The notes beneath the pieces were generated by a model. The model did no database searches and was not told the origin of the DNA. It was given only the letters and a program-made list of their open reading frames with translations. From assembly GCA_049302575.1 (NCBI GenBank), contig JBAQMG010000112.1, positions 1 through 28,440 on the forward strand: a DNA stretch of 28,440 nucleotides, written 5' to 3'. The position numbers were made by a program, and so were the translations under genes. Below are positions 13,616 to 21,425 of this stretch, piece by piece. Within the stretch, counting starts at the first letter, position 1, and each line of letters opens with the position of its first letter. The DNA is from JBAQMG01 sp049302575. GTDB lineage: Bacteria; Bacillota; Desulfitobacteriia; Desulfitobacteriales; Desulfitobacteriaceae.

Positions 13616-14773
13616 TTATCTTACTCCAATCTTTTGTAACGCTCCCTTAATATTAAACTTTAGTTTAGCTTTTAAGCCGCCAACTTTAATAAATTTTCTA
13701 AATGCGGTTTTATAGCCTGATCGATAATATTCTTCAAAAAAAGCAGATCTTTTTTGTAGATTATATTTTATAGGGTCACGTTCGGTAAAACAATACGAAG
13801 TGTATTTTTCTTCAAGTGGAAATAATATAAGTTTATCATTAATGTCATTAATAATAAACTGACCTTTCGGAGAGTTAATAAAAATTATTGACATCCCCTT
13901 TTCATCATTTATTTCCGGTTTATAAGTTTGAATACCCCAAAAATCGGCCAGTATTATATCACTTGCGTGATTATTTCTGAATTTACAAGTATAACACGTT
14001 TTTTTCAAAAATATATTTTTATTTATAAATCCATCAAGATAAGGTTCAAATTGTAGTGGAACAATATATTTTTTGTTATTCTGAAAGTTTACTTTTAAGG
14101 TATATGATGACCATCCAAAGGTTTTGGGACGAAAATCAATATCAGAAATCTTGGACTTGAATTTTCCTTCTAGAAAGGTCATATGCTCATTTAGAAGCTT
14201 CATTGGAGGGACACCATGGCAGATAAAATCACAGGCAATAAGATTATCGTAACTTTTATCTAAATATTTTCTTAAACCATGGATTTGACAGGGAGTACCC
14301 GAGAACAAAACAAGTCTGTTACTGTCTAATAATTTTCGTGCTCCTGAAAAAGTATCCCGCAAATCACTTTCAACATATTTACTTTTACGCTGCCTTCGGT
14401 AATCAATCTCGTCCGAACTGATATGAACTACCTTTCCCAATTTGCTATCAAAGACAGCTCCAAATACAACGCCGTTGGTACTTAACACCTTCTCAGCAAT
14501 AGCAGAAAAAACTCCACCTGATGAGCTGCTCAAACGGATATTTTCATCTTTGTTCCAACCATAATATATTCCTTTTATTGACTGGACTGAGTCCGAATTG
14601 AGTGCAGGACATATCAGTGCGCACTTATTGCAGTCAATACATCTTTCTCCATCTACGCACGGCTGCAAAAAACCTTCATCACTTGGTCTCATCTCTATGC
14701 ATGCAACAGGGCAGATCGCTTTACATGCAGAGCAGCCTAAGCAATTGTCAAGATTATTAATTATCTCAAGCAT
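13616..14773 (-). CDS. FrhB-like iron-sulfur protein (F420 hydrogenase beta-subunit family)
   Basis: The 385-aa protein begins with a ferredoxin-type pair of clusters: C-L-G-C-S-A-C-K-A-I-C-P at about 11-22 and C-I-D-C-N-K-C-A-L-I-C-P at about 45-56. The FrhB N- and C-terminal domains follow (S-S-S-G-G-V-F-S-A-I near 83, then F-S-G-T-P-C-Q-I-H-G-L, and C-D-F-I-C-H-G-V-P-P). It is annotated by homology with coenzyme F420-reducing hydrogenase beta subunit, but this is a bacterial EPS locus with no other F420 gene. A flavin/Fe-S redox role in polymer modification, linked to the adjacent pyruvyltransferase, is inference. The start has CAAGGAGG upstream. Confidence 0.88.
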   Translation of the reverse strand: MLEIINNLDNCLGCSACKAICPVACIEMRPSDEGFLQPCVDGERCIDCNKCALICPALNSDSVQSIKGIYYGWNKDENIRLSSSSGGVFSAIAEKVLSTNGVVFGAVFDSKLGKVVHISSDEIDYRRQRKSKYVESDLRDTFSGARKLLDSNRLVLFSGTPCQIHGLRKYLDKSYDNLIACDFICHGVPPMKLLNEHMTFLEGKFKSKISDIDFRPKTFGWSSYTLKVNFQNNKKYIVPLQFEPYLDGFINKNIFLKKTCYTCKFRNNHASDIILADFWGIQTYKPEINDEKGMSIIFINSPKGQFIINDINDKLILFPLEEKYTSYCFTERDPIKYNLQKRSAFFEEYYRSGYKTAFRKFIKVGGLKAKLKFNIKGALQKIGVR

Positions 14774-14792
14774 ATGTAATGCCTCCTTGTAA

Positions 14793-16181
14793 CTAGATTG
14801 TTCCTACGAGTTTAAATAAGTAAAGAAAGATTCTCAAGATCTCTGCCAAAACTATCATGGGAATGAAGTACAGGCTAACACGTGTGATGTACTTTTTAAT
14901 ACTAACCTGCATAGCTTTTAACATTATCGAAAAGAAAATTATATTAAGAACAATATACACAAATACAGAAAGCATCAAGGCAATCATAATACTGTTAAAA
15001 AAGTATTTTGCAAACGCAAAAGCAGCAATGAAGCCTATCCCCTGAAAAACATTAATTATTAATGTTACACGTTGTTTGTTCAGCACCACGGACAGTCCAC
15101 TACAGGTTGTAACTAAAAATAGAAAGAGATTTTGTAACCCCAATATTCTTAAAAATATTCCAGCAGTTGCCCACCTACTACCCAAAATAAATACTAAAAT
15201 AATATCACCCACGGAAACTATAATAAACATGGGAATAATGGCAATTTTCATAACCTTATCAATATTGTTGTATACAAATTGACCAATTTCTTGTCCAGCT
15301 CTTGCCATATCTGCGATCGTTTTAAAGAATACCGTGCCTATAGACCCCGCTACAAGTGATATCGGGATTTGCAAAATGCGCATAACCATAGAATAATAAC
15401 CTAGTATAGTCGAGTCAAAAAGCCCCTTAATCAGAAACACAGGCAGCTGATATCTGATAGCAATGATCACATTCGTCGGCATTTGATAAACAACGAAATG
15501 GCGATATTCCGCCATAATTTCCATAAAACCATCAAAGGATAACCTAGTTTTCAGCTTAGGAATATGAAGTTTTATATGCAACAGAGTAGCAATCTGAGCA
15601 ATTCCCCATGCACTAGGCAGTCCATATGTCATATATCCACTCAATCCCAAAACAATAGAAACGACTGCATAAATCGAACTGGATATGATAGGATTCCATA
15701 AAAGGACATTCTAATCGCCTTTTCTGTTGAGCCATGTATTGCCAACCTGAATTTGCTGGGTTGTAAAGATTGTAACAATCATCAATAAGGCTATAAAAAA
15801 AATATTACCACTGACATCTACTAATTTCAAAAAAGGATACATCAACAAATACAAGAGAGAAAATAAAATGCTTATTGTAGCTATGCTAAAAGTAGTTATT
15901 TTATATATCTTTGCCATGTCTTCTTCGTCGTTAGAAATCATCAAGACCCTTGTTAGACCCAAATCTGAAAAAGAATTAATAATAATGACTGTAGACTGTA
16001 TTACTGCTAAATCACCAAAAGCGGCAGGTCCGAAAATACGGGTAAGTATCGGGATCAATATCATTGAAATACATTGCCCGAATATTGTACCCGACGAAAG
16101 CTTTATGATATTCTTTTTAATAGGCGAAAGGTTAGACTTGCAAAATATTTTTTGTTTGTTTATCCCCAAACTAAACACCAA
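14793..16181 (-). pseudogene. wzx: Wzx-type flippase interrupted by an in-frame amber codon
   Basis: Two open pieces, 16181-15711 (156 codons plus stop) and on to 14793, are in the same frame and separated by one TAG (15713-15711). Reading through gives N-R-K-G-D-stop-N-V-L-L-W-N-P-I-I-S and a 462-residue polytopic protein, the normal length of oligosaccharide flippases of the MATE/MVF superfamily. The N-terminal part carries the usual S-S-G-T-I-F-G-Q and P-I-L-T-R-I-F-G-P-A-A-F-G-D pattern. A single base change (TAG to TAC, CAG or TGG) would restore it. The gene starts at TTG 16181 or GTG 16178 after AAAGAAGAAAAG. Restart at TTG 15650 would give only 285 aa and is unlikely to work alone. If real, lipid-linked repeat units would need another flippase. 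Confidence 0.85.
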
Positions 16182-16276
16182 CTTTTCTTCTTTTTTCTGA
16201 ATTTGTGGGGGTGTCCAGCAGAGATCTAAACGAGAAGTATGCTGATTCCTGTGGATTTGTAAATCAGTTGCTTAAC

Positions 16277-17584
16277 CTAGCCCGTTTTTTCAACTATTTT
16301 CCTTCCAATTGATTCATAGACAACACCTAGTCCTTGCATTTTATCAAGGCTATAACAGTTTCTTCCATCCATAATTATGGGGTTTCTCATTAATTGAGCA
16401 AACTTTGAAACATCGAAATCTTTTATCATATCCCATTCTGTAAAAATGAAACAAATATCGGCATTTGTAATTGTCTCCTCAATAGTTTTACAATACTCAA
16501 TCTGCGTCGGGTAAAGTTTCTCATAATTTTCCTTCCCAACGGGATCATACGCTCTGACTAGAGCTCCGTCATCTAAGAATATAGGTATATTATTCAGGGA
16601 TGGAGCATCTCGTAAATCGTCTGTATCAGGCTTGAACGTGAGTCCAAGCACAGCAACATTCAGCCTAGAAAAACCATCATAGTATTTCCGAGATTTTTTA
16701 ATTAGCCTAAGTTTTTGATTCTCATTAACTTCAATAGCTGCCTTTACTGTTTTCAATTCATAATCGAAGTAATTAGCTAACCAATGCAGCGCTTTGGTGT
16801 CTTTGGGAAAACATGAACCTCCATATCCAATACCTGCTTGCAGAAATTTATGTCCTATTCTGGGATCTAATCCCATACCATGTGCTACATCCTGGATATT
16901 GGCGCCTACAATCTCGCACAGATTAGCGATTTCATTGATATATGATATTTTCAAAGCTAAAAAATCATTTGATGCATACTTAATCATCTCAGCGCTTTTT
17001 CTATCCGTCACGACAATCTCTTGATTGAATCCTTTGTATATCTCCATTAGCACCTGCGCAGCTGCTTTAGATTGCACCCCAATAACAATTCTTGATGCAT
17101 ACAGGGTATCTTTTACCGCGGTCCCTTGCGACAAAAATTCAGGATTGGATACGATTTCTACGTTCACATCATATTTCAGATAATCTTTAATGATTTTCTC
17201 AATTCGTTCATTTGTCCCTATAGGTACTGTAGATTTTACAACAACAATAACGTCCTTGTTAATATTTTCTGCTATTTGCTTGGCAACTTCAAAAACATAC
17301 GACAGATTAGCTGAACCGTCTTTTTTTTCAGGGGTTCCTACAGCAATCATAATTACATCTGAATCTTGATACGCTGATTTATAATCTTTTGTATATATTA
17401 TTCGTTCTTTATTTTTTTGCATTAGTTCTTCCAGCCCATCTTCATATATGGGGGATTTGCCTGAATTCAGGATGGCCAATTTATTCTCATCAATATCAAT
17501 ACATATTATACTGTGCCCGTGTTCGGCAAGACATACAGCCGTTACAAGGCCTACATAGCCCGTACCTGCGACAGAAATTCTCAA
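16277..17584 (-). CDS. ugd: UDP-glucose/GDP-mannose dehydrogenase family protein (UDP-glucose 6-dehydrogenase)
   Basis: The 435-aa enzyme oxidises the C6 hydroxyl of a nucleotide hexose to the uronate in two NAD+ steps. It has the Rossmann motif A-G-T-G-Y-V-G-L near the start, A-V-G-T-P, the K-S-T-V-P-I-G-T segment and the catalytic G-Y-G-G-S-C-F-P-K-D-T with Cys258. The C-terminal domain has the G-L-T-F-K-P-D-T-D-D-L-R-D-A-P motif. I chose TTG 17584 over ATG 17614 because AAAGGAAGTG lies directly before the TTG and the product then begins L-R-I-S-V-A-G like the family. UDP-glucose is the likeliest substrate, providing glucuronate; a UDP-HexNAc or GDP-mannose enzyme is less likely but not excluded. 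Confidence 0.92.
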   Translation of the reverse strand: MRISVAGTGYVGLVTAVCLAEHGHSIICIDIDENKLAILNSGKSPIYEDGLEELMQKNKERIIYTKDYKSAYQDSDVIMIAVGTPEKKDGSANLSYVFEVAKQIAENINKDVIVVVKSTVPIGTNERIEKIIKDYLKYDVNVEIVSNPEFLSQGTAVKDTLYASRIVIGVQSKAAAQVLMEIYKGFNQEIVVTDRKSAEMIKYASNDFLALKISYINEIANLCEIVGANIQDVAHGMGLDPRIGHKFLQAGIGYGGSCFPKDTKALHWLANYFDYELKTVKAAIEVNENQKLRLIKKSRKYYDGFSRLNVAVLGLTFKPDTDDLRDAPSLNNIPIFLDDGALVRAYDPVGKENYEKLYPTQIEYCKTIEETITNADICFIFTEWDMIKDFDVSKFAQLMRNPIIMDGRNCYSLDKMQGLGVVYESIGRKIVEKTG

Positions 17585-17617
17585 TGTTTTCACTTCCTTT
17601 GAATTAAATAACATGCT

Positions 17618-17710
17618 TTAAAGTATTATCCAGGAACTAGCAATCGGTAAATAACTATTCGAGAACATTAGTTCTACTAAAGCATAGGATACAAAACTTA
17701 CGATCAAATC
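17618..17710 (-). pseudogene. Relic of a second wzy polymerase (C-terminal 30 codons)
   Basis: Read on the minus strand, 30 codons ending in TAA give D-L-I-V-S-F-V-S-Y-A-L-V-E-L-M-F-S-N-S-Y and then L-P-I-A-S-S-W-I-I-L. The intact Wzy at 20164-21351 has D-L-V-I-I-F-V-S-Y-I-M-V-E-L-M-V-S-N-S-Y followed by L-L-V-S-Y-F-W-I-M-L near its C-terminus. The DNA is also clearly similar between 17640-17710 and about 20240-20315. The frame is closed upstream. This is the leftover end of a paralogous or replaced polymerase gene. Confidence 0.8.
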
Positions 17711-17788
17711 AAGTAATCAATTTTGCGCACTCTTGAACACGAAAAGAGGAATAATAATGACTCATTTTTCTATGATTATTAACTGCAA

Positions 17789-17971
17789 TCACAAGAATTT
17801 ACTCGAAGAAAAAAAGTTGTTGAGCCTGTCATACCAGTGATCATAACAATATGTTCCAGCATCAGAATCACCTATTTGGCTGTGGGTTGCCCGTGTACTA
17901 TCCCTCACCGATTGGATGCGAAGGATCTGCTGCTGGACCGCTGTGCGAATGCGTTCTTCTAACGTATTGGT
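17789..17971 (-). pseudogene. Orphan coding tail, unrecognised
   Basis: An open minus-strand stretch of 60 codons ends in TGA with no plausible start codon and RBS. It includes L-E-E-R-I-R-T-A-V-Q-Q-Q-I-L-R-I-Q and later T-Y-C-Y-D-H-W-Y-D-R-L-N-N-F-F. The stretch around 17870-17960 is visibly richer in G+C than its surroundings. It looks like the 3' end of a lost gene, possibly a glycosyltransferase or transposase, but I do not recognise the family. Confidence 0.4.
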
Positions 17972-18000
17972 TTAGAAATTACTTTATTAAGAGAAGGCCG

Positions 18001-18561
18001 TTACACTAAGCTATCCAAAAAGACGTTAACATCACAAAATAAATAAGCGTGATGTTTAATCCATTTTTCATCCTTTGTCCACCATTGCAATTCTAATAAC
18101 TTTTCAATTATCTGATCATTAAACCGTTGACCTATTTTTTTTGCAGGTATCCCAGCGTAGATTGTGTATGGCTCTACATCTTTTGTAATTATAGCCCCAG
18201 CTGCTAGAATTGCACCATCTCCAATTTTAACCCCTTCCAGGATTGTGACCCCACTGCATATCCAAACATCATTTCCAATTATTACACTAAACCTATTAGT
18301 CCCATCAGCATAATCAAATTCATCAAATAACTGACTGCTAACATAGGTAAACCCCGATTGTTTCAGAAGCGAAAAAAAGGAGGGATGGGTTGAAACAAAC
18401 CTTGAAGTTGGATGTTTTCCAGCAATGGTTTTAACACTGGATGCAATAGAAAAATATTTTCCAATCGATGCATTAATGCAACATTTTTCACCTATAAAAG
18501 ACCCATATCCTAATCGTCCAGAAAACTCTGTTCCATTGTGAATTATATTTCCGCCTTCCAA
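18001..18561 (-). CDS. CatB-like hexapeptide O-acetyltransferase
   Basis: The protein belongs to the left-handed beta-helix xenobiotic/sugar acetyltransferase family. It has S-I-G-K-Y-F-S-I-A-S-S-V, G-K-H-P-T-S-R-F-V-S-T-H-P-S (the catalytic-type His), then I-I-G-N-D-V-W-I-C-S-G-V-T-I-L-E-G-V-K-I-G-D-G-type coils and the closing A-G-I-P-A-K-K-I-G. It probably O-acetylates a sugar of the EPS repeat unit using acetyl-CoA. As read, the first usable start is TTG 18561, which gives 186 aa. The same frame continues upstream with typical N-terminal sequence (H-I-G-K-K-C-R-I-S-Y-N-S-N), and a frameshift seems to separate it from the natural ATG at 18668. The next gene upstream is the GNT-I-like glycosyltransferase. 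Confidence 0.85.
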   Translation of the reverse strand: MEGGNIIHNGTEFSGRLGYGSFIGEKCCINASIGKYFSIASSVKTIAGKHPTSRFVSTHPSFFSLLKQSGFTYVSSQLFDEFDYADGTNRFSVIIGNDVWICSGVTILEGVKIGDGAILAAGAIITKDVEPYTIYAGIPAKKIGQRFNDQIIEKLLELQWWTKDEKWIKHHAYLFCDVNVFLDSLV

Positions 18562-18668
18562 GTTTGAATTGTAACTAATTCTACACTTCTTTCCAATATG
18601 TATCTTTTTCCTTTTTGAGATAGCGTATAATTTTGTTTTCTTGACAATACCTTAATTAGCCACAGCAT
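18562..18668 (-). pseudogene. Frameshifted N-terminus of the O-acetyltransferase
   Basis: ATG 18668 overlaps the TAA of the glycosyltransferase gene (TAATG), the expected coupled start. It reads M-L-W-L-I-K-V-L-S-R-K and then leaves frame. Adding one A to the A4 tract at 18636-18639 (T4 on the plus strand) joins it to T-K-L-Y-A-I-S-K-R-K-K-I-H-I-G-K-K-C and the downstream frame, giving a normal 222-aa enzyme. It is either a one-base deletion in the organism or a homopolymer sequencing error. Confidence 0.7.
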
Positions 18669-19834
18669 TAATGTTTGCCTCTTCTTAATAATTTTTCCTT
18701 CACTTTCCCGAATGCAGTTATCAATATATATGTCAAAATGTCTCTAAATGAAATGTTTTTAATATCGTACTCGATGTTCAATTTTAGTAAATTAAAACGT
18801 TTCCTCTTCTCATTAATGTCAACAATACTAGTATCATAAAGTTTAATTATATCACCTTTCACATATTTTAGAACATTCATTTCATGTGGTCGTAAACTCA
18901 AATCAAACGATCGGACTATCTTATAATCTGCCGACTCCAAAGTAAGCCAATATCTTTTTCCCAAATTGTTTTTCTTCATGCCATATAAATCCACACAAAC
19001 ATCTTTATTATCAAGTTTTAGATAATCACCAATATTAACAAATTCAAAAAACGCATCGTATCTGACACAGGATTCGTCAAATCTTGGGAAATAATAATTT
19101 CTATGGCTTACTTGTAGAGGTACTTGGTAACCATTAGTATTTTCAAGACTATGTTGACCTTTGGAGCTAAAATTGGTTGAATGTGCTACTTGCGGATATA
19201 CAAAAAACTTATTTGTCTCTATACAATATTTGATATGATATTTTAGCCAAGAATTAGACCACATTACAACGTTTTCAGGAATAGCAGGCGTAGAAATGAT
19301 CTCCTTATCATTCTCTTTATACCAGTTTATAAATTCATTCCACTTTTCTTTTGACCACACTTGTCCCCAGGAACAAGCATATTGCATAAAATAAACATCG
19401 TATTGATCATTCATGGGTAAAAATGGTCGATTACATCCTTGATCCCAAAGATGACTATACAAGGCAATTCCGGCGATTCTATCATCATCCCTATAAAACT
19501 CAACCGCTTGTTTTGCAAAGTGATAGAAACCTTCCGAAACGTACAAATCATCTTCGAATACTGCGATATTTAGATATTGCTCGGTGAAATCACCACATAT
19601 CAAGATATGTTTTTTTAGTCCGAGCCTTTCAGGGTAAACCTTAATAATTTTTTCCCCATGTTTCCACTTAAATTCTTCAGCTATTTGAAGAACACTATCA
19701 TTTCCACTGTTGTCTATACTAATTATTAATGGAACAGAATCCCCACAATAATCGGCTTGATTTAACGAATTTAGCAACCTGAGCATACAATCAGGGCGAT
19801 TGTATCCAACCGCAACAACAGCAAAATCATTCAT
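18668..19834 (-). CDS. GNT-I-like family glycosyltransferase
   Basis: The 388-aa protein has a GT-A fold opening A-V-V-A-V-G-Y-N-R-P-D-C-M-L-R-L-L, with I-I-S-I-D-N-S-G and the nucleotide-metal motif V-F-E-D-D-L at about 93-98. S-W-G-Q-V-W follows near 147-152. This matches the GNT-I-like glycosyltransferase group (homologous to N-acetylglucosaminyltransferase I) found in bacterial EPS loci. It should be cytoplasmic and transfer one sugar to the lipid-linked repeat; donor and acceptor are unknown. GAAGGAGATAT precedes the ATG. The stop codon overlaps the natural start of the acetyltransferase. Confidence 0.85.
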   Translation of the reverse strand: MNDFAVVAVGYNRPDCMLRLLNSLNQADYCGDSVPLIISIDNSGNDSVLQIAEEFKWKHGEKIIKVYPERLGLKKHILICGDFTEQYLNIAVFEDDLYVSEGFYHFAKQAVEFYRDDDRIAGIALYSHLWDQGCNRPFLPMNDQYDVYFMQYACSWGQVWSKEKWNEFINWYKENDKEIISTPAIPENVVMWSNSWLKYHIKYCIETNKFFVYPQVAHSTNFSSKGQHSLENTNGYQVPLQVSHRNYYFPRFDESCVRYDAFFEFVNIGDYLKLDNKDVCVDLYGMKKNNLGKRYWLTLESADYKIVRSFDLSLRPHEMNVLKYVKGDIIKLYDTSIVDINEKRKRFNLLKLNIEYDIKNISFRDILTYILITAFGKVKEKLLRRGKH

Positions 19835-20163
19835 AAGTCAAAATATCTCCTTCGGTGACGATCATATAATATTAATTAGCTTTAATTTATAAGTCTTCGG
19901 AAGTAGTTGCTTAACCCAACCTCATTCTGTATAAATTTGCGTTAAGTACTTTTCGTTTATTGGAAGGGATGCATTGAATTTATTTTTTCCCCTTTAACAC
20001 CCATAGATCGATTAAACCGTTTTTAGGAAAGTCAACTGAAAGTCCTATGTCTTCATCCTTTGCCAGCGCACAGACGCATTTACCAACCACCCTCCCAAAA
20101 GAATAGTCTTTTTTGCTAATTCGTGTTCCAGATTATGAACTATCACTTACTCATACCGCAGGT
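19835..20163. other. Intergenic region with a gene remnant
   Basis: The 329 bp between wzy and the GNT-I-like gene hold one coding remnant (19980-20132) and otherwise AT-rich sequence with no recognised signal. There is no strong terminator, so the operon may read through. Confidence 0.55.
19980..20132 (-). pseudogene. C-terminal remnant of an unidentified EPS gene
   Basis: A minus-strand frame of 50 codons ends in TAA and lacks a start. It reads S-G-T-R-I-S-K-K-D-Y-S-F-G-R-V-V-G-K and ends G-L-I-D-L-W-V-L-K-G-K-K. It looks like the tail of an enzyme, perhaps a methyltransferase or glycosyltransferase, but I cannot assign it. Its position next to wzy, with a wzy relic about 2.5 kb away, points to gene replacement in this part of the locus. 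Confidence 0.5.
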
Positions 20164-21351
20164 TTAGCCAGGCGGCCGAAAAGAATATCCATTTCTTTGA
20201 ATCACGGCATTTAGTATAACGCCCAACATAATCCAAAAATATGACACCAATAAATAACTATTTGAAACCATTAGTTCCACCATAATATAGGACACAAAGA
20301 TAATAACCAAATCTGTCCATAATTTATTTTTTAAGCTAGAATATATTAATAAGGCAATACCACTCAAAATGAGACTCCCTATAAGCCAACCAAAATCCAA
20401 TAGAATTTCCAATATGAAGTTGTGTGTATATTTACCATTAAGTATAGCTCTATCACTGAACACTCCATAACCAAATGGATTTAATCTTATTTTTTCAATT
20501 ATGGTAGAACCAATTAAATCTCTTTCGGATAAATTATCCATATTATTATTTATCAAATATGTTAGGGTTCGACTATAAATATGAAACTTATCCAACATAT
20601 TTAACAAAAGAACTGAAATATCATGTTGATAAATTGACACTAATGTACAAATTAGTAATGTAAAACATATAAATTTGATTTTTGTTTTAATTGCAAATTC
20701 CGAATATATAAATTTTAGCATTAAAAATGCTAACAGAACTAAGATTGGTCCACGTGAGCCTTTAATTATAATCATCATAATTCCGAGACAAGAAAATATA
20801 AGGTCATAATGTTTTTTTTCTTTTATCCACTTACTTAATAATATTAGGATGCTAAGACAAATCTGATATCCAAAAACCATATCGTAGCCATTACTTCGAT
20901 AAACTTGTTTCATTGAATAAAATAAAAAATATAATACTCCAAACAAGAAAAGAACATATGCTGTTTTATTTACATAGTCTAAGAAAACTTGTGGATTTCG
21001 GATAGCCCTTGTAATAAAAAAAGCAGGGAAAATAGCTATTATATCTTTACTATATGCTTCAAGATATACCTGATTATTTTGAAAAAAAATATAACTTATT
21101 AAAATAGATACTAAGAAAAAAAGTAAAATACCTAAAATATCAATTGTAAATCTCTTCAGTATAATTGGAATACATAATATTAAAAAAGAATAATAAATAC
21201 CATTAATTAAAAACTCAGGGATTTGTGAATTTCTTAGATTTATAAAGTTAAATCCTCCTGCCAGTATCTGTAACCCAAGGTATGATAAAAGCATTACTGA
21301 AATTGTCAAACTTAAAATAATATCTTCATAATCATCATTTATATAAAGCAT
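20164..21351 (-). CDS. wzy: O-antigen polymerase (Wzy family)
   Basis: The 395-aa integral membrane protein has about ten hydrophobic segments, the I-K-G-S-R-G-P segment in mid-protein and H-N-F-I-L-E-I-L-L-D-F-G-W near 305-317, the pattern of the O-antigen ligase/polymerase (Wzy_C) family. It polymerises flipped lipid-linked repeat units on the outer face of the membrane, under control of the CpsC/CpsD pair encoded at 5846-7269. AAAGGAAGGAAATTTAG precedes ATG 21351. The coding sequence is very AT-rich, more so than the sugar-synthesis genes upstream. A degraded second copy of its C-terminus lies at 17618-17710. Confidence 0.88.
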   Translation of the reverse strand: MLYINDDYEDIILSLTISVMLLSYLGLQILAGGFNFINLRNSQIPEFLINGIYYSFLILCIPIILKRFTIDILGILLFFLVSILISYIFFQNNQVYLEAYSKDIIAIFPAFFITRAIRNPQVFLDYVNKTAYVLFLFGVLYFLFYSMKQVYRSNGYDMVFGYQICLSILILLSKWIKEKKHYDLIFSCLGIMMIIIKGSRGPILVLLAFLMLKFIYSEFAIKTKIKFICFTLLICTLVSIYQHDISVLLLNMLDKFHIYSRTLTYLINNNMDNLSERDLIGSTIIEKIRLNPFGYGVFSDRAILNGKYTHNFILEILLDFGWLIGSLILSGIALLIYSSLKNKLWTDLVIIFVSYIMVELMVSNSYLLVSYFWIMLGVILNAVIQRNGYSFRPPG

Positions 21352-21425
21352 TCTAAATTTCCTTCCTTTGCAATAAATTTGAAATCTATTAGCCGTTCTT
21401 TTTCATTATATTGTGCATGTCTCAC

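Larger units (their letters stand above)
17585..18000. other. Intergenic region made of gene relics
   Basis: The 416 bp between the acetyltransferase and the dehydrogenase contain no intact gene. They hold the tail of a second wzy (17618-17710) and an unidentified minus-strand coding tail (17789-17971). The remainder is AT-rich with no recognised element. This is a junction of past recombination in the EPS locus. Confidence 0.65.

Noticed and set aside
14793..15650. Second half of wzx as an independent gene starting at TTG 15650
   Set aside because: It lacks the N-terminal helices of the family and the coding frame continues upstream to the amber codon.
15711..15713. Amber codon as pyrrolysine or other programmed recoding
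   Set aside because: Flippases are not known to use it and no pyl genes are visible; mutation or sequence error is simpler.
16277..17614. ATG 17614 as the start of the dehydrogenase
   Set aside because: The RBS AAAGGAAGTG lies downstream of it and the extra ten residues are not family-like; TTG 17584 fits better.
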